A DNA stretch of 64,000 bases, from NCBI GenBank assembly GCA_963855995.1, contig OY979717.1:36909497-36973496 (forward strand), in the 5' to 3' direction. A model generated the notes under the pieces. It had not been told where the DNA came from, did no database searches, and worked only from the letters and a program-made list of their open reading frames with translations. The stretch is from Muricea muricata. Taxonomy: Eukaryota > Cnidaria > Anthozoa > Malacalcyonacea > Plexauridae. Positions 24,418 to 35,536 of the stretch are shown here, piece by piece (within the stretch, counting starts at the first letter, position 1; every line of letters starts with the position of its first letter). Position numbers and translations under genes: made by a program.

Positions 24418-27400
24418 TTAGTAGTTGCGTCGGTAAGCAACACAGTCGACGGGAATGGATACATCGACAAAATCAGAAGGAATATCATTTTTGATTTTGA
24501 GAACATTAATCACTCCTTTCTTTGTTCTGCAGAATACCTTTACGTCATCAACACCTGGAGCACGTTGGTCTTCAGTCTTACAGCGTACAGTGGTAATCGT
24601 GTTTGGATAAAACTCATCTACACTGTTAAGCTCAGTGCTCGTTACGACAATTTTTTCTTCCTTTAAGCTTTGGCACACTTGACTTGTTTGGGAGGATGAT
24701 CGTTTCCCAACATCATAGCTTGAAATGAAATTAATATATTAACAATAAAAAGTAAATATATACATACATTTTAATGTAAAAAAAACTAGAATTGAGAAGC
24801 ATACTTCTCATGTACCAGTCCATTGTTGGCGATTATCCACGAGTAAAATCATTTGTGAATTTCCTCCGTAAAGGGTTACTAGAGAGTTTCAGATTTGGCT
24901 TCCAGTACGTCAACTGCTACCTTAATCTATCTCAAATCTGAACCTCTCTACTGACAACAGGGATTGGACGACAAGTCGCCGACCATCGGCGATATAATAA
25001 TTATATGAAAACCTGAATTTTAAAGTGCGTAAATTCAGACTTTACAAAACAATCGTTTTCAGATGCGTTATCTTTATTCAAAGTGTCAATAGAACTTATG
25101 CGGGTTTTTCCTAAAGCTATTGTCCTCACCACCAAGTCTCACTTTCATGTAAAGAGAACGTATGCGTCAATACGAGGCTTGGTGGTGAGGACAATGACCT
25201 ATAAGAGAAAGCAAAAGCGGAAGAACTATAGCCAATGCTTTAAATGTCCCGTGTTTACAGGGGAGTAATTTTAATGATTTAAAAATTGAGTAGGAAAACT
25301 ATATTGCTGTGTTAGTGGACGTAACTACACAAGCACTCCGTTGAAATATTACAATCCACTCAAAAGGTTTTGAATTTGTATTTGTTTATGGAGCTAGATG
25401 TACAAACCTGTTTTCTCGCTGAAATAATTTGTGAATTAGTCGTGCATCTGCAAAGATAAAGCATGCAATGACGAGCAGAAAAACCTGCAAAAAATCAAGA
25501 CAATCATGTTTAAGTCCAACACGTATTTTACCTAAGTTAGGGTAACTAAGTTATTTCAAGAGGCCATAGAAGTCTGAGCTTTGAAAGAACGTTGGAAATA
25601 GAACCACGTCTTTTACTACTTGACAACGAAAAATTTAACGTGGGATCGGCCAACAAAAGTCCGGAGGCGAGGTTGTATATGAAGGCTGAGAGTTTTTGGT
25701 TACGTGAAGCTACGGCATTTTTTGACATAAGAGGGACGCACATAGACTCAAAGTGTAACCAAGGCCGGCCAACTCAAATGGTTTTCAAGGAAGACGAGAA
25801 CGAAAAGGAGAGGAAATATCAGCAAAGCTAAAGAGTGTTAGATGCTGAAATGGGCACATTTACTTCCTTTTTTTCGGGACAGATGATGGAATAGGAAGTG
25901 ATTGTCAGATGTTTCTCAAACAACTAGCAGGAAAATTGGCAAGAAAGGATCAAGAAGGATATGCAGTAGTAATATGCAGCGTGCTTGAAAACTAGAATGT
26001 GAGTGTTTGGGGGACGAGGTCACTCGAGGTCAAAAAACAATCTGAAGTTGTGATCGAGCGATTTTACTTTAAATGTTGAAGCAGGTGGAAATTTTTAAGC
26101 CTTAAACGAGTGTTTTAGACATGCTACCAGTATTGTCAAACGGTGTTACCAACAATTATTGGATATATGACTCTCATAACACGCTTCTTAAATAGTTCTT
26201 TTCAAATTTAGATTGGGTTAATTGGTTACTTTAATTTAGATTAGGTTAGGCTGATATTAAACAAGGCATAGCTTTTTTATTAATTACTTTATATAGAAAT
26301 AAAATCATTGCAATTTAAGATACATTTGTATATTAATAACGACCAGAAAGGCTTTTACTAAATATACGCGAATATATGTAACCTGGTGATGGAGTAAACT
26401 CCAAAATGTTGTTACAATTATTTAATACATTGGTTATCAAGAAAAAAAGCCTTCTGGTGGTTATTAACATACAAATACATTACATTTTAAACGAGCTTTA
26501 GAGAAGTAACATTTAAGATATAGCTATTGTTTTAAAATAAATTAAGTATACCCAAAAATTTAAAAAAAAAGAGAATGACATTTCAAAATGTTTTACTCTA
26601 AGGCTAGCTATTTGTACGTCATTTTTTTGTCACGTAAAGTACAACTCGGGCTATAGCCGATAATAACGACTTGCTTCATTGTCGTAAATTGTCAGAAAAT
26701 GTCGCATAAACATGTTAGTTCTACGTTCATTGAGCTCTTCACCACTCAATTCTGTCGTATGTGGCAGAATGCTCTGATAAATGTTTAAAACACTGCATGA
26801 CTTAACGTCCATTCAATGCAAACATACATCATTTTTCCGTTTAGAAAAGGTCTCCCTCGATCCCATGGGAACTCGCTGGTATAAATATGATTTGAAATGT
26901 GGTCTTGCAATATAGCTAAAGTTGTTTTCATGCTCGTTAAATTGTATGTAAGGAATACATGAATGCGATTAAAACAAGTAAGAGTGAGCTGAAAAGTGGA
27001 AAAATTAAACAACTTTTAGATTTCAAAGTTTATATACTTTTCTTGCTACGTTATGCATATACATGCAGTTAATTAAGTAAAAAAGCTTCGAGTTAGACAT
27101 TTTTAGTATTTTGAATCTATATGTTTTATGAGTACTAGTCTTTTAAATCTTTTATTAACACGAATTTTGACAACATATATACCGGCTTGATAAGAAAGCT
27201 TGTATGTGTTGAAACAGACTTTTTCAACCAAAATTTTCAACCTAGCCTTTTAGTCATCATTTTCCATTATAACATAAAAATCATTGACAGAAACGGCATG
27301 TTTTTACGTGCGAAAGACGTTATTGGTTCAGTATATAGCTAAGCACAACAGATTTCTGCTCTTTAGTATATAAAGCGAAATTCACCCCACAAAAATTATA

Positions 27401-27683
27401 TTCCAACGAATTGTTCCTGTGAATTTATTCACACATAATTTTTCCCTCTTTGCTAAGATTGAATGAAGCTTTAATTAATGTAAAAAAATCTAGGTTCAAA
27501 ACCTGTGCTAATGGTATTCATTCTCTCATAAAAATTTCACTAAATAGATGAAATAGAGTCTTGCTCGGAGCGGCCGTATATTCTGGTCTAATACCGTTTG
27601 GAAGAAGCACCTTTGCTTGTGAGGTCGTTCTATTATATGAATATATATATTATGTCATGTTGAGATATCCATACCTTAAACAT
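24418..27683 (-). CDS. Small secreted cystine-knot-like protein, 3 exons
   Basis: Coding exons are 27675-27683 (ATG TTT AAG), 25408-25484 and 24418-24718. Phases agree: exon 1 ends in phase 0 before GTATGG, exon 2 opens after TTTTTGCAG, and its terminal AG joins the C of exon 3 to make Ser. The product is about 128 residues. The leader is MFK + VFLLVIACFIFADA. A propeptide ends in a dibasic GKR. The mature region has four Cys in blocks VCQS, FYPNTITTVRC, VKVFC and VSIPVDC. The order (YP-x2-I-x3-C, then a VLK strand, then V-x-V-x-C) recalls cystine-knot cytokines such as IL-17 and Trunk/PTTH. The CxC pairs typical of those families are lacking, so I assign only a general cystine-knot-like fold. 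Likely an extracellular ligand. Exon 1 lies in a tandemly duplicated segment. Confidence 0.72.
25119..25195. repeat. 22-bp inverted repeat in intron 2
   Basis: ATTGTCCTCACCACCAAG at 25119 is repeated in complement, ending at 25195, with a 33-bp spacer. It lies between exons 2 and 3 of the cystine-knot-like gene. Possible MITE. Confidence 0.75.
26316..26483. mobile_element. Palindromic MITE at the duplication edge
   Basis: Arms of ~40 bp (26316-26356 and 26444-26483) share TTGTATATTAATAACGACC and its imperfect complement. It lies just left of the tandem-duplication boundary and within intron 1 of the cystine-knot-like gene. Confidence 0.65.
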
Positions 27684-27777
27684 CTTTGCGTTCTTCACCT
27701 TTCTCTGGCTTGTTCAACTTAACTCAATTGCACTTCTTTGAAACGATAGCATACTGTAGACTGAATGAATTTGGCTT

Positions 27778-27783
27778 TTTATA
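27778..27783 (-). promoter_or_regulatory. TATA box, cystine-knot-like gene (proximal promoter)
   Basis: TATAAA on the minus strand in the context catataaaaagcc, 95 nt upstream of the ATG at 27683. A start site ~30 bp downstream would give a 5' UTR of about 65 nt. The box and flanks are preserved in the second copy at 35531. Confidence 0.55.
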
Positions 27784-30063
27784 TGCTACACACGGTTAAA
27801 TTTAGTATATATTAAAACTGGGCGCAGCTGGAATTTGAACGCGCCCTCGAGCATAGATCCTTGAACTACTAAAGAGCGTAGGCGAATTTATCATTATAGA
27901 TGTCTATAAATCCAACGGATATGCAATTAAACTGTCCTATGATATAAAATGTCAAGCACGTCATTTACTATTCAAAGAGCAGGACGCGGCTGTCACTTAA
28001 ACAGTTATTAAACCACTGTAAATGAGTAAAATAATTGACGATCATTAAATCTTGCCGATGTGGTTCATTACGCCATTTTGCGCGAAGAAGCCATACCTGT
28101 ATCTCCCACGACATTATATTGATATTTTTGTAAGTTTGGCAAGGTGCAAAGACATATTTAAAACCGGAAAACCAATGATATTTCCTTAACACACCACCTA
28201 TACAAGCACAGACGCATCTGTATTCGTGAACGGGAATTTAATCTTTACTCAATAAGAACATGCGATTAAGATAAAAATCATGTGAATTACTAACATAAAG
28301 TGATAATCAATTTTATTCTCCATTATTGTAAATTAGTGTGCTAGCGAAGTTTTCCTCTCATTTTCAAATTAACCTGGACACGAGACTAAGCTTGGGACAT
28401 TCATAATGCTCTTTTTGGATTTTAACTATCATAACCGAGCAACAAAGTAAACGGATAATTTATTCCATATCAATTTGTATCTTGTTGTAATGGCAAGACC
28501 ACAATAAATCACGTTCCAATCATAAAAAACCCTTAAAAAGTTAGAAATCGTTGAAACGCCCTTGAGATTTTCATACGTGTTGCGGAATATCTTGGAATTC
28601 CTTGTAGAGCTTGAGGACATACTTTCACATTATGTACCAAGCTTACCAACCGACAACACTATCAATTAACTGTAACATTACATAAATTTTAAACAATGAA
28701 TTGAATTGTCAAGCACAAGCATAAAATATAAAAGCAAAGAAAGTAACAATGAAACGAATGATTAAAATACTTAATCAAGTGATTACAGTATACATGTAGG
28801 GTGTCGAAACAGTGAGCCAACAATAAAATGTTAATTCACTTTTAATAACCTATATTATAGCTTTCATTATAATCGCCTACTGCTTACTACTTTTTTTAAT
28901 ATAACAGTATGCTGCCAGCTGCTTGACATCTTTAAAAAAATAATAATTATTGATACGTTTTGACATCCTATATTGGAAGCTATGCACTGCAATGTATGTC
29001 ATTTGTTTAAAACACAATTAATCCCAATTCGTTATATATAATTGTTGCCCAAAATTGTTACCCATTTTACGCTTTGCGTTCATATAACTTTAACTGAAAC
29101 TTTGAGCGGAAATATACTGTTAAACTTCAAGCATATTGTAACGAACTCGTTAGTTGCTTTTTCTTGTACGTAGGAAATCATTTAGACTTTTAGAAACATC
29201 TTAAATGAACTAAGCTGTAAGCACGTTTCAGCTGTGCTTACAGCTTTTGCATACTCAACATAAACAAATTAATTTGTCTGCAGGCGTATATCGGCCAAAA
29301 TATACTTAAATTGAACGCCCAAATATGCACGCCCTAAACCCCAAAATTGTCTTCTTGAAAGTAGACTATTCTTCAGCAGAGAGGTTTATTAAAATTCTTT
29401 GTGGTTTCAACTTCCTTTTTGAATATATGTAAAGTGACATGGCGTGCTTTCCATGTTCCGTGACATAAAACATGTAAACTTTCCACTTTAATCTCATTGC
29501 ATTAGTATTTCCTCAAACTATCTTAAAATTTCTAGGATTTTCTTCTAATTTCTAGCTGTTAGTTACATAATATTATATGGAGTCATAAAATACATACTGT
29601 TCTGGAATAGAATAAAATAGACATTAATTATTTAGCACATGAATTTCAATCCTATTTAATAGATATCCCTAAGATTATTAATCTTGCAGTATTTGTCGTT
29701 TTAATAATATTTTCACGGTGTGTATCTTGATATATACAGTGATAAAACAACCTGTACATGTTAAGAAATAAACGCCTAGGATAAATTATCGGTAATTTGG
29801 TATTCAAAAAATCACCTATATTGGTTCATTATAATGAAAATAATATATTTTTCTGTACTAAACTCGCTGATTCAAGGTAGCTAGAAACAAAAAAAAAATA
29901 AAAGTTTAACTAAAAAGTGCCTAAAATAATTATTATTCAGTATTGTAACCACAATATGCGCCATTAATTTTTAATGAAAATTAACGACAGGAGGATTTAT
30001 TTGCACATGGTTGTGCTGATAAAGTGCTGCTCAATATTTCAACCAGTTCTACTAGCTATGTTC

Positions 30064-30688
30064 TATTGATAAATATTGGATACAAATTCATGATCAATGA
30101 TGCCAACCATAACTTTAAGGACATGTTGAGTTTTAAGTACACATTGATACAAGAATTCCTCAAGTAAGATTTCTTTGTATCGATCAGTCGTACCTTTTAA
30201 ATGTACATAAATTAATAATAGATTTTGACTATTGCTCTCTACTTTAAATTGCAGCAAACACGTAGCTCAAACACAGTTTCCTGCCCTCTTTATTACAAAA
30301 TACCTCCTTTTTGAACGTTTGATGGCATATTTACTCAGATCAAGTCTAAATTGCGCGAAGTCATAAGCAAAATTGGGCGCATATACAGGTATTGTATGTC
30401 GGCTTTGAGAGGCGAAGCACTGTTGAATTTTTTTAAATGTTTAGATTGCCGTCCGGTGAAACAATCATGAGTTTTAGGTAATATAGATCTCACTGATGGG
30501 AAGGACTATGATGTGAAACTTGTATTTTTCACTTTGATTGCACCTGACTTAAATAAGTAGAACAAAATAATTGTTTTCAAATGTCGTTTGAAACGGACGT
30601 GACATTTTCCACAAAAATTCATTGGCGTCCGTTTAATTATGCCAAGGTTGAGAGATTATCTCAATGAGTATAAGCAAAATTTTAACAA
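30064..30688. repeat. Internal block inverted relative to copy B
   Basis: Its left part (30090-30320) matches the reverse complement of 37890-38150. Its right part (30635-30690) matches the reverse complement of 37808-37870. Flanks on both sides stay collinear. About 300 bp in the middle has no counterpart. The block ends are short inverted repeats, attgataaatatt and its near complement aaaattttaacaat. Confidence 0.75.
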
Positions 30689-31938
30689 TGCTCTTTGTTT
30701 CTCTTTGTAAATGCCTCTTCTTTCTTTAAATTGTTGTTTTGATCGCATTAAGGACGGCTTGTCTTATCTATTCGTATTCTATCAAACCTTATTTGAAAGC
30801 AATTAAGAAGCATCTGTTTTCTTAGCTTTGAAACTGGTGGTGGTTATTGTTTAACGTAACATAATGTTCGAATTGCATTCCAGTTGATCATGCCTATTTA
30901 AGTATGAAAAAAACGACGGCTCTTTAATTAAAGTGTTTATGAAACGAAATATTCTCACACAATTTTATTATTGAATTCGAAAGATGCTTCATTAATTTAA
31001 AAGGTGCCAAACATAGTCTACACGCATGCAAGTGTAGTTTTAGTTAGTTTTCATTATTATATGATACAAACACTCATTTCCACTAATAAACACTCATTAT
31101 ACAGTATGACATCACTGTGGTTGTGTTGTTTGATTACTCCATAGCTATCAAGTTGAATATCGATCTTGACAAGGAACGTAGTCAAGAATTCAACCAAATA
31201 TTTTATATTGGTATTTGATATGATCTTCCGATGAATACGACAACAAAGTATTAAAAATTGACTGCTTTATTGATGCAGAGGTAGGAAAACTGTAACTGCA
31301 AAGCTTCCTATTTCCTGTTCTTACTAGAAGGATATGACTAATTTTTGTTTACACAAAACTACTACTACTTTAATTGTTGCTCGTTAAGTATGCTCGACGG
31401 TTCTTTGTTAAATTGATGAAAATTTATTTTGGTGTTCTCATTTTGAAAGCAATGAAATTCGCTTACACAATACCTGTCGCTTATGTTCGCTGACTTAGCA
31501 TAAATCATTGAATGTTTTCTTCGATTGTTAACCTCGTAAGAAAATTTGCGTATTGCCCGCGGGCAATATTTACATTGTTATTATTATTATTATTATCATT
31601 TAAAAATATTTGAAAACGGTAACCCTTCAGGGCACATAGGCACCTGATTTTCAAGGGGCCGTTTGTTACACACTATTACTATGTAATACATCACACTAAG
31701 TAGCCTATCAAATTGCGCCATTTGGCAAAAACAAATGCTTGTCGTCTAATAACAGTTTATTACAGATACCGAAAGTAATGATAATGTCTGCAATAAATAA
31801 TTATTATATGCATGATTGCAGATTTATACGGACATTATTTTAAATATTACAAACTTCTACGAAACGGAATGTCACGTGGTTGCAAATAGTAGGTGACATT
31901 GAAAAGTTCTATGAAGAATTTAAGCATGCAGACAGAAT

Positions 31939-32535
31939 AGATGGTTTTCACGTGACGTCAAAAACTTTAAGTTAAAGGTACAAGTCTGGCCTTCTGCTGT
32001 GTTCAACGTCATTAGGAGCACCCATAAAAAATTTTGCTCGATACATCTATCTTTTATCGAGTTAGGCATTTTAAAGAGTGTTGTTGCTGACGACAGCATT
32101 ATTTTGAAAGTCTTTTAAACTGTATTTCGCGCATAATTTGATTTAAAAATGCTTGCAGGAATCAACAACTAAGGACTGATCTAATTCTAAGAAGAATCTT
32201 AATGATTTAGGTAAAACTCGTGCTTGTAGAAGTACTTAATTTTTGACCGCTATATTGGTGTACTAAATCACGTCAACTTGGTACACGAATGTACGGCGGC
32301 CAAGCATTAAACAAGTCGGTTAGATTGCTCTTAAAATTTAATCAGACCTTATAGTTGTTAATTTCTGCAATAATTATCAAACCTATATACAGTTTTAAAA
32401 GCCGTAGCTGGGTGAAAAATAGATCGACTAAAACTTTTTATGGATACTCCTAAAGACAATATAAAGAACACAGCAGAAGACCAGACTTGCAGCTTTAAGT
32501 TTGAGTTTTTTTGGCGTCACGTGCAAACAATCCAT
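31939..32535. repeat. Inverted-repeat element spanning end of copy A
   Basis: ATGGTTTTCACGTGACGTCA at 31939 runs into ~80 bp that recur in complement near 32450-32535, which includes GGCGTCACGTGCAAAC. A related left end occurs in copy B at 39533. Likely a non-autonomous transposon. It explains the 69-codon ORF at 32440. Confidence 0.6.
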
Positions 32536-33831
32536 AAGAAGAAACACCTTACGCAGTTCTTCCGGTGGCTTGAAAACCCATTCTCCAGTTCTCTGGGATC
32601 AGATATGTCATTATACAGTTATGCTATTTTGCTGTTGTTGATCACTTAGATCTTTTGTTTTCCTTTGTGAAACTTATTGAAAGTTAGTAACTGTAAATAT
32701 TAATAACGATAAATTATAGGTCTACCAGAAATTTACTAACAAAGTAAATTATATTTCATGAGAAATTTGTTAATTCATATCGAAAAATGGATTTCTGTTT
32801 GATAACTAGTGCCGTTACTTTTCTAGTGTCGTATTTTCAGGTCAACTTGAAACATTACATTTTCAATTAAGGTACGCTGTTTTAAAATGAATAAAGTATC
32901 CCCAAAAATTTAAATAAAAAAGAGAACACTCTAAGGCTATTTGTACGTCAATTTTTTGTCACGTATAATACAAATCAAGCTATAGATAATGAGACGTCTT
33001 GCTTCATTATCGTAATTTGGCTGAAAAAAATCGCATACACATGTTAGTTCAAAGTTCATTGAGCTCTTCACCACTCAACTCTGTCGTATGTGGCAGAATG
33101 CTATGATAAATACTTAAAACACTGACTTTAAGTCCATTCAATGCAAACATACACCATTTTTCCGTTTAGAAAAGGTTTCTCTCGTTCCCAGGCTCGTATA
33201 CATATGAGTTGAAATTTGGTCTTGCAATAAAAGGTTCCTTTCATGCTCGTTAAATTTTACGTAAGGAATACATGAATGTGATTAAAGCAAATAAAAGTGA
33301 ATTGAAAAGTGGAAAATTTTGATTAACGACTTTTAGATTTCAAAGGTTATGCACTTTTCTTGCTACGTTAAGCATATGCATGCAGTTAATTATCAAGTAA
33401 CAATTAAAGCTTGGAGTTAGACATTTTAGTATTTTGAATCCATATGTTTTATGAGTACTAGTTTTTTAGATCTTTTATTAACACGAATTTTGACTACATA
33501 TACCGGCTTGATAAGAAAGTTTGTATGCGTTAAAGCAGACTTTTTAAACTGAAATTTTCAAGCTAGCCTTTTACCCATCATTTTCCATTAACATCAAAAA
33601 ACTTTGACAGAAACGGCATGTTTTTACATGCGAAAGACGGAGGTTTAGTATATGAGCACAACAAATTTCTGCTCGTTGGTAAAGCGAAATTCACCCCACA
33701 AGAATGTCATCCCCGAGCCAGCGACGCTATAGCGCCGCTCCGAGCGTAAGCCCGGGGCGAGGGCTACTAATTCTGAGATCCAAAAGTCATCCGCCATTAT
33801 ATGTCGGTTTGGTTTGGTATGGACGTTCGAC

Positions 33832-34651
33832 CATAGAGATTATAAAAGAATAGAGTCGGCGTTGCGGGACGAACTGCGGGACAAATTGAACAAATCTAAT
33901 GGGGGGCAAATTTAGGTCCCGGATGTATAGCGATGAAAGCATACTGTTTTTGTCAATTTTTGCTTGTTTTTATGACCAGTATGCACACAGATACTGACTA
34001 TACTAGGAAAACATGTTTTTAGCTTTCTAGTTTTTGTAATTTTAGGTGCAGACAGCCAGATTTTGTGTAAATATCAGAGTTTTTCAACCTTAGGTTCTCC
34101 CTAGCAAAGCATAGCAATTAGTTTTTGACCGGCTTTTCACAGCGAGGGTTTGCAAAATATCTGCCAAAATATCTCACATCTGGACACAAATTGAACTTTT
34201 TGCCTTCAGGCAGTTATCAAAATTGTTTTAGAGGTGCAACAAGGTGTACAACCACAATACTGCGATCTATTTAAACTTTAAAGACTTTTCAAGCGTGTTC
34301 ATCTGTTTTTTAGAATACAAAAATTGCATTTTCGCTCGCAAATACTCAATGTTAAACATACCCAACTTTATCCAGTATTCAAAACTCAAAATTCAAAACG
34401 TTCAAGGCAATCCCGTAGATTTTTGGCTTTGTTTTTACATAAAAAAACTTTGAGTGCGAAAAAATCGGAAAAAACTTTTCTCGAGCTTTCTCGATTCTTG
34501 TTGTGAAAAGTCGATAACCAGCCAATAGGCTTACAACTATACATCCGGGTCTTAAATTTGCCCCCCCCCCCATTAGCAAGCTTCAATTTGTCTCTTTCGT
34601 TTGACTGAATTTATCCTACGATGCCCCCTCTATTCTTTTATAATCTCTATG
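33832..34651. mobile_element. Non-autonomous transposon with 8-bp target duplication
   Basis: Perfect 24-bp inverted ends start CATAGAGATTATAAAAG at 33832 and end with the complement at 34651. They are flanked by the exact 8-bp duplication CGTTCGAC (33824-33831 and 34652-34659). Looser inverted similarity extends ~110 bp inward, including a poly-G/poly-C block. No transposase ORF. An 8-bp duplication points to the hAT or P superfamilies. Confidence 0.85.
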
Positions 34652-34874
34652 CGTTCGACCTTTTTGCTGACGTCATTAAATTCCGAGGGTAGACTGGTGA
34701 CTAGGAACGTCGTGATTGGCTGTAGTGATATATTTTGTTTTTGTATTAGTCACGACACGAAATTTGACTGTTATTGTTTTCCAGTTTGCAAATATTACAA
34801 ATTTCTTTCCATCGATCTGGAAAGCAATTTTTAAACAATTTAACTTTACTGTTAGTCGCAAATCATCTGAGAAA

Positions 34875-34979
34875 ATGGAAAGTGTTACGATGGACGTAGT
34901 TGCGGAAGAGAATCAAGAAGAATGCCTGGGAATACAATATCAATCAAGTGGAAAAGTACTGGTAACAATGAAGGCAGAG
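34875..34979 (+). CDS. Possible 5' coding exon in copy-B insertion (partial)
   Basis: ATG at 34875 opens 35 acidic codons (MESVTMDVVAEENQEECLGI, ending MKAE) that stop exactly at a strong donor, gtaagt, at 34980. The context looks like a genuine first exon, but no acceptor exon was found downstream within copy B. It may be the captured 5' end of a gene or of a transposon gene. No family recognised. Confidence 0.35.
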
Positions 34980-35433
34980 GTAAGTCATTGTCATTTATTA
35001 GCTAAGCGTAGAGCTGGACTGGCTGAGCTGGAATGCATCTTGTGACTAAAAATTAACTTTTACTTTCGCAAAGTAGGAAAAGTTGAAACGGCGAGGTGTT
35101 TCTGCATGTAATGCATTTCTAGTTACCATGAATTATTCCTGTGCAATTATTCACACATAATTTCGCTCTCTTTCCTAAGATAGAAGCTTTAATGCAGAAA
35201 AAATCTAGGTTCAAAACCTGTGCTAATGGTGTTCATTCTCTCACAAAAATTTCACTAAATAGATGAAATAGAGCCTTTGTTCGGAGCGGCCGTATTAAGT
35301 GAAAACATTTATCATGTCAATGTCAAAAAAGTAACGGCTTCTTGTCTTATACCGTTTGGAAGAAGCACCTTTGCTTGTTAGGTCGTTCTATTATATGAAT
35401 ATATATATTATGTCATGTTGAGATATCCTTTAC

Positions 35434-35442
35434 CTTTAACAT
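35434..35442 (-). CDS. Duplicate first exon of cystine-knot-like gene
   Basis: ATG TTA AAG followed by donor gtaaag, the counterpart of exon 1 at 27675. It would encode MLK in place of MFK and is in the same phase. It lies upstream of the original exon 1 on the minus strand, so a transcript from here could splice to exon 2 at 25484 and make the same mature protein. No duplicated exon 2 or 3 exists nearby. Confidence 0.5.
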
Positions 35443-35530
35443 CTTTGCGTTCTTCACCGTTCTCTTACTTGTTCAACTTAATTCAATTGCACTTGTTGAA
35501 ACGATAGGATAGACAGAATGAGTTTGGCTT

Positions 35531-35536
35531 TTTATA
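35531..35536 (-). promoter_or_regulatory. TATA box of duplicate (distal) promoter
   Basis: TATAAA on the minus strand in the same catataaaaagcc context as at 27778, 89 nt upstream of the duplicate ATG at 35442. The sequence between box and ATG is retained with small indels. Confidence 0.5.

Larger units (their letters stand above)
26510..32310. repeat. Tandem segmental duplication, copy A
   Basis: This block is collinear with 32870-39870 over most of its length, with many small indels and substitutions. Shared landmarks include the gagctcttcaccactcaa block (26734 and 33060), the start exon (27675 and 35434), and the cacgccctaaaccccaaaat block (29329 and 37029). Copy A carries a private ~140-bp insertion with a (TTA)n start at ~31577. 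Boundaries are approximate, judged by eye. Confidence 0.88.
33699..35129. mobile_element. Insertion private to copy B
   Basis: Copy A runs uninterrupted where copy B gains ~1.4 kb, so this is a post-duplication insertion, or a loss from A. It begins with a GC-rich stretch containing TAGCGCCGCTCCGAGCG (33729), contains a complete 820-bp transposon (33832-34651), and ends with a segment carrying a possible 5' coding exon. No clear target duplication for the outer insertion was found. Confidence 0.65.
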
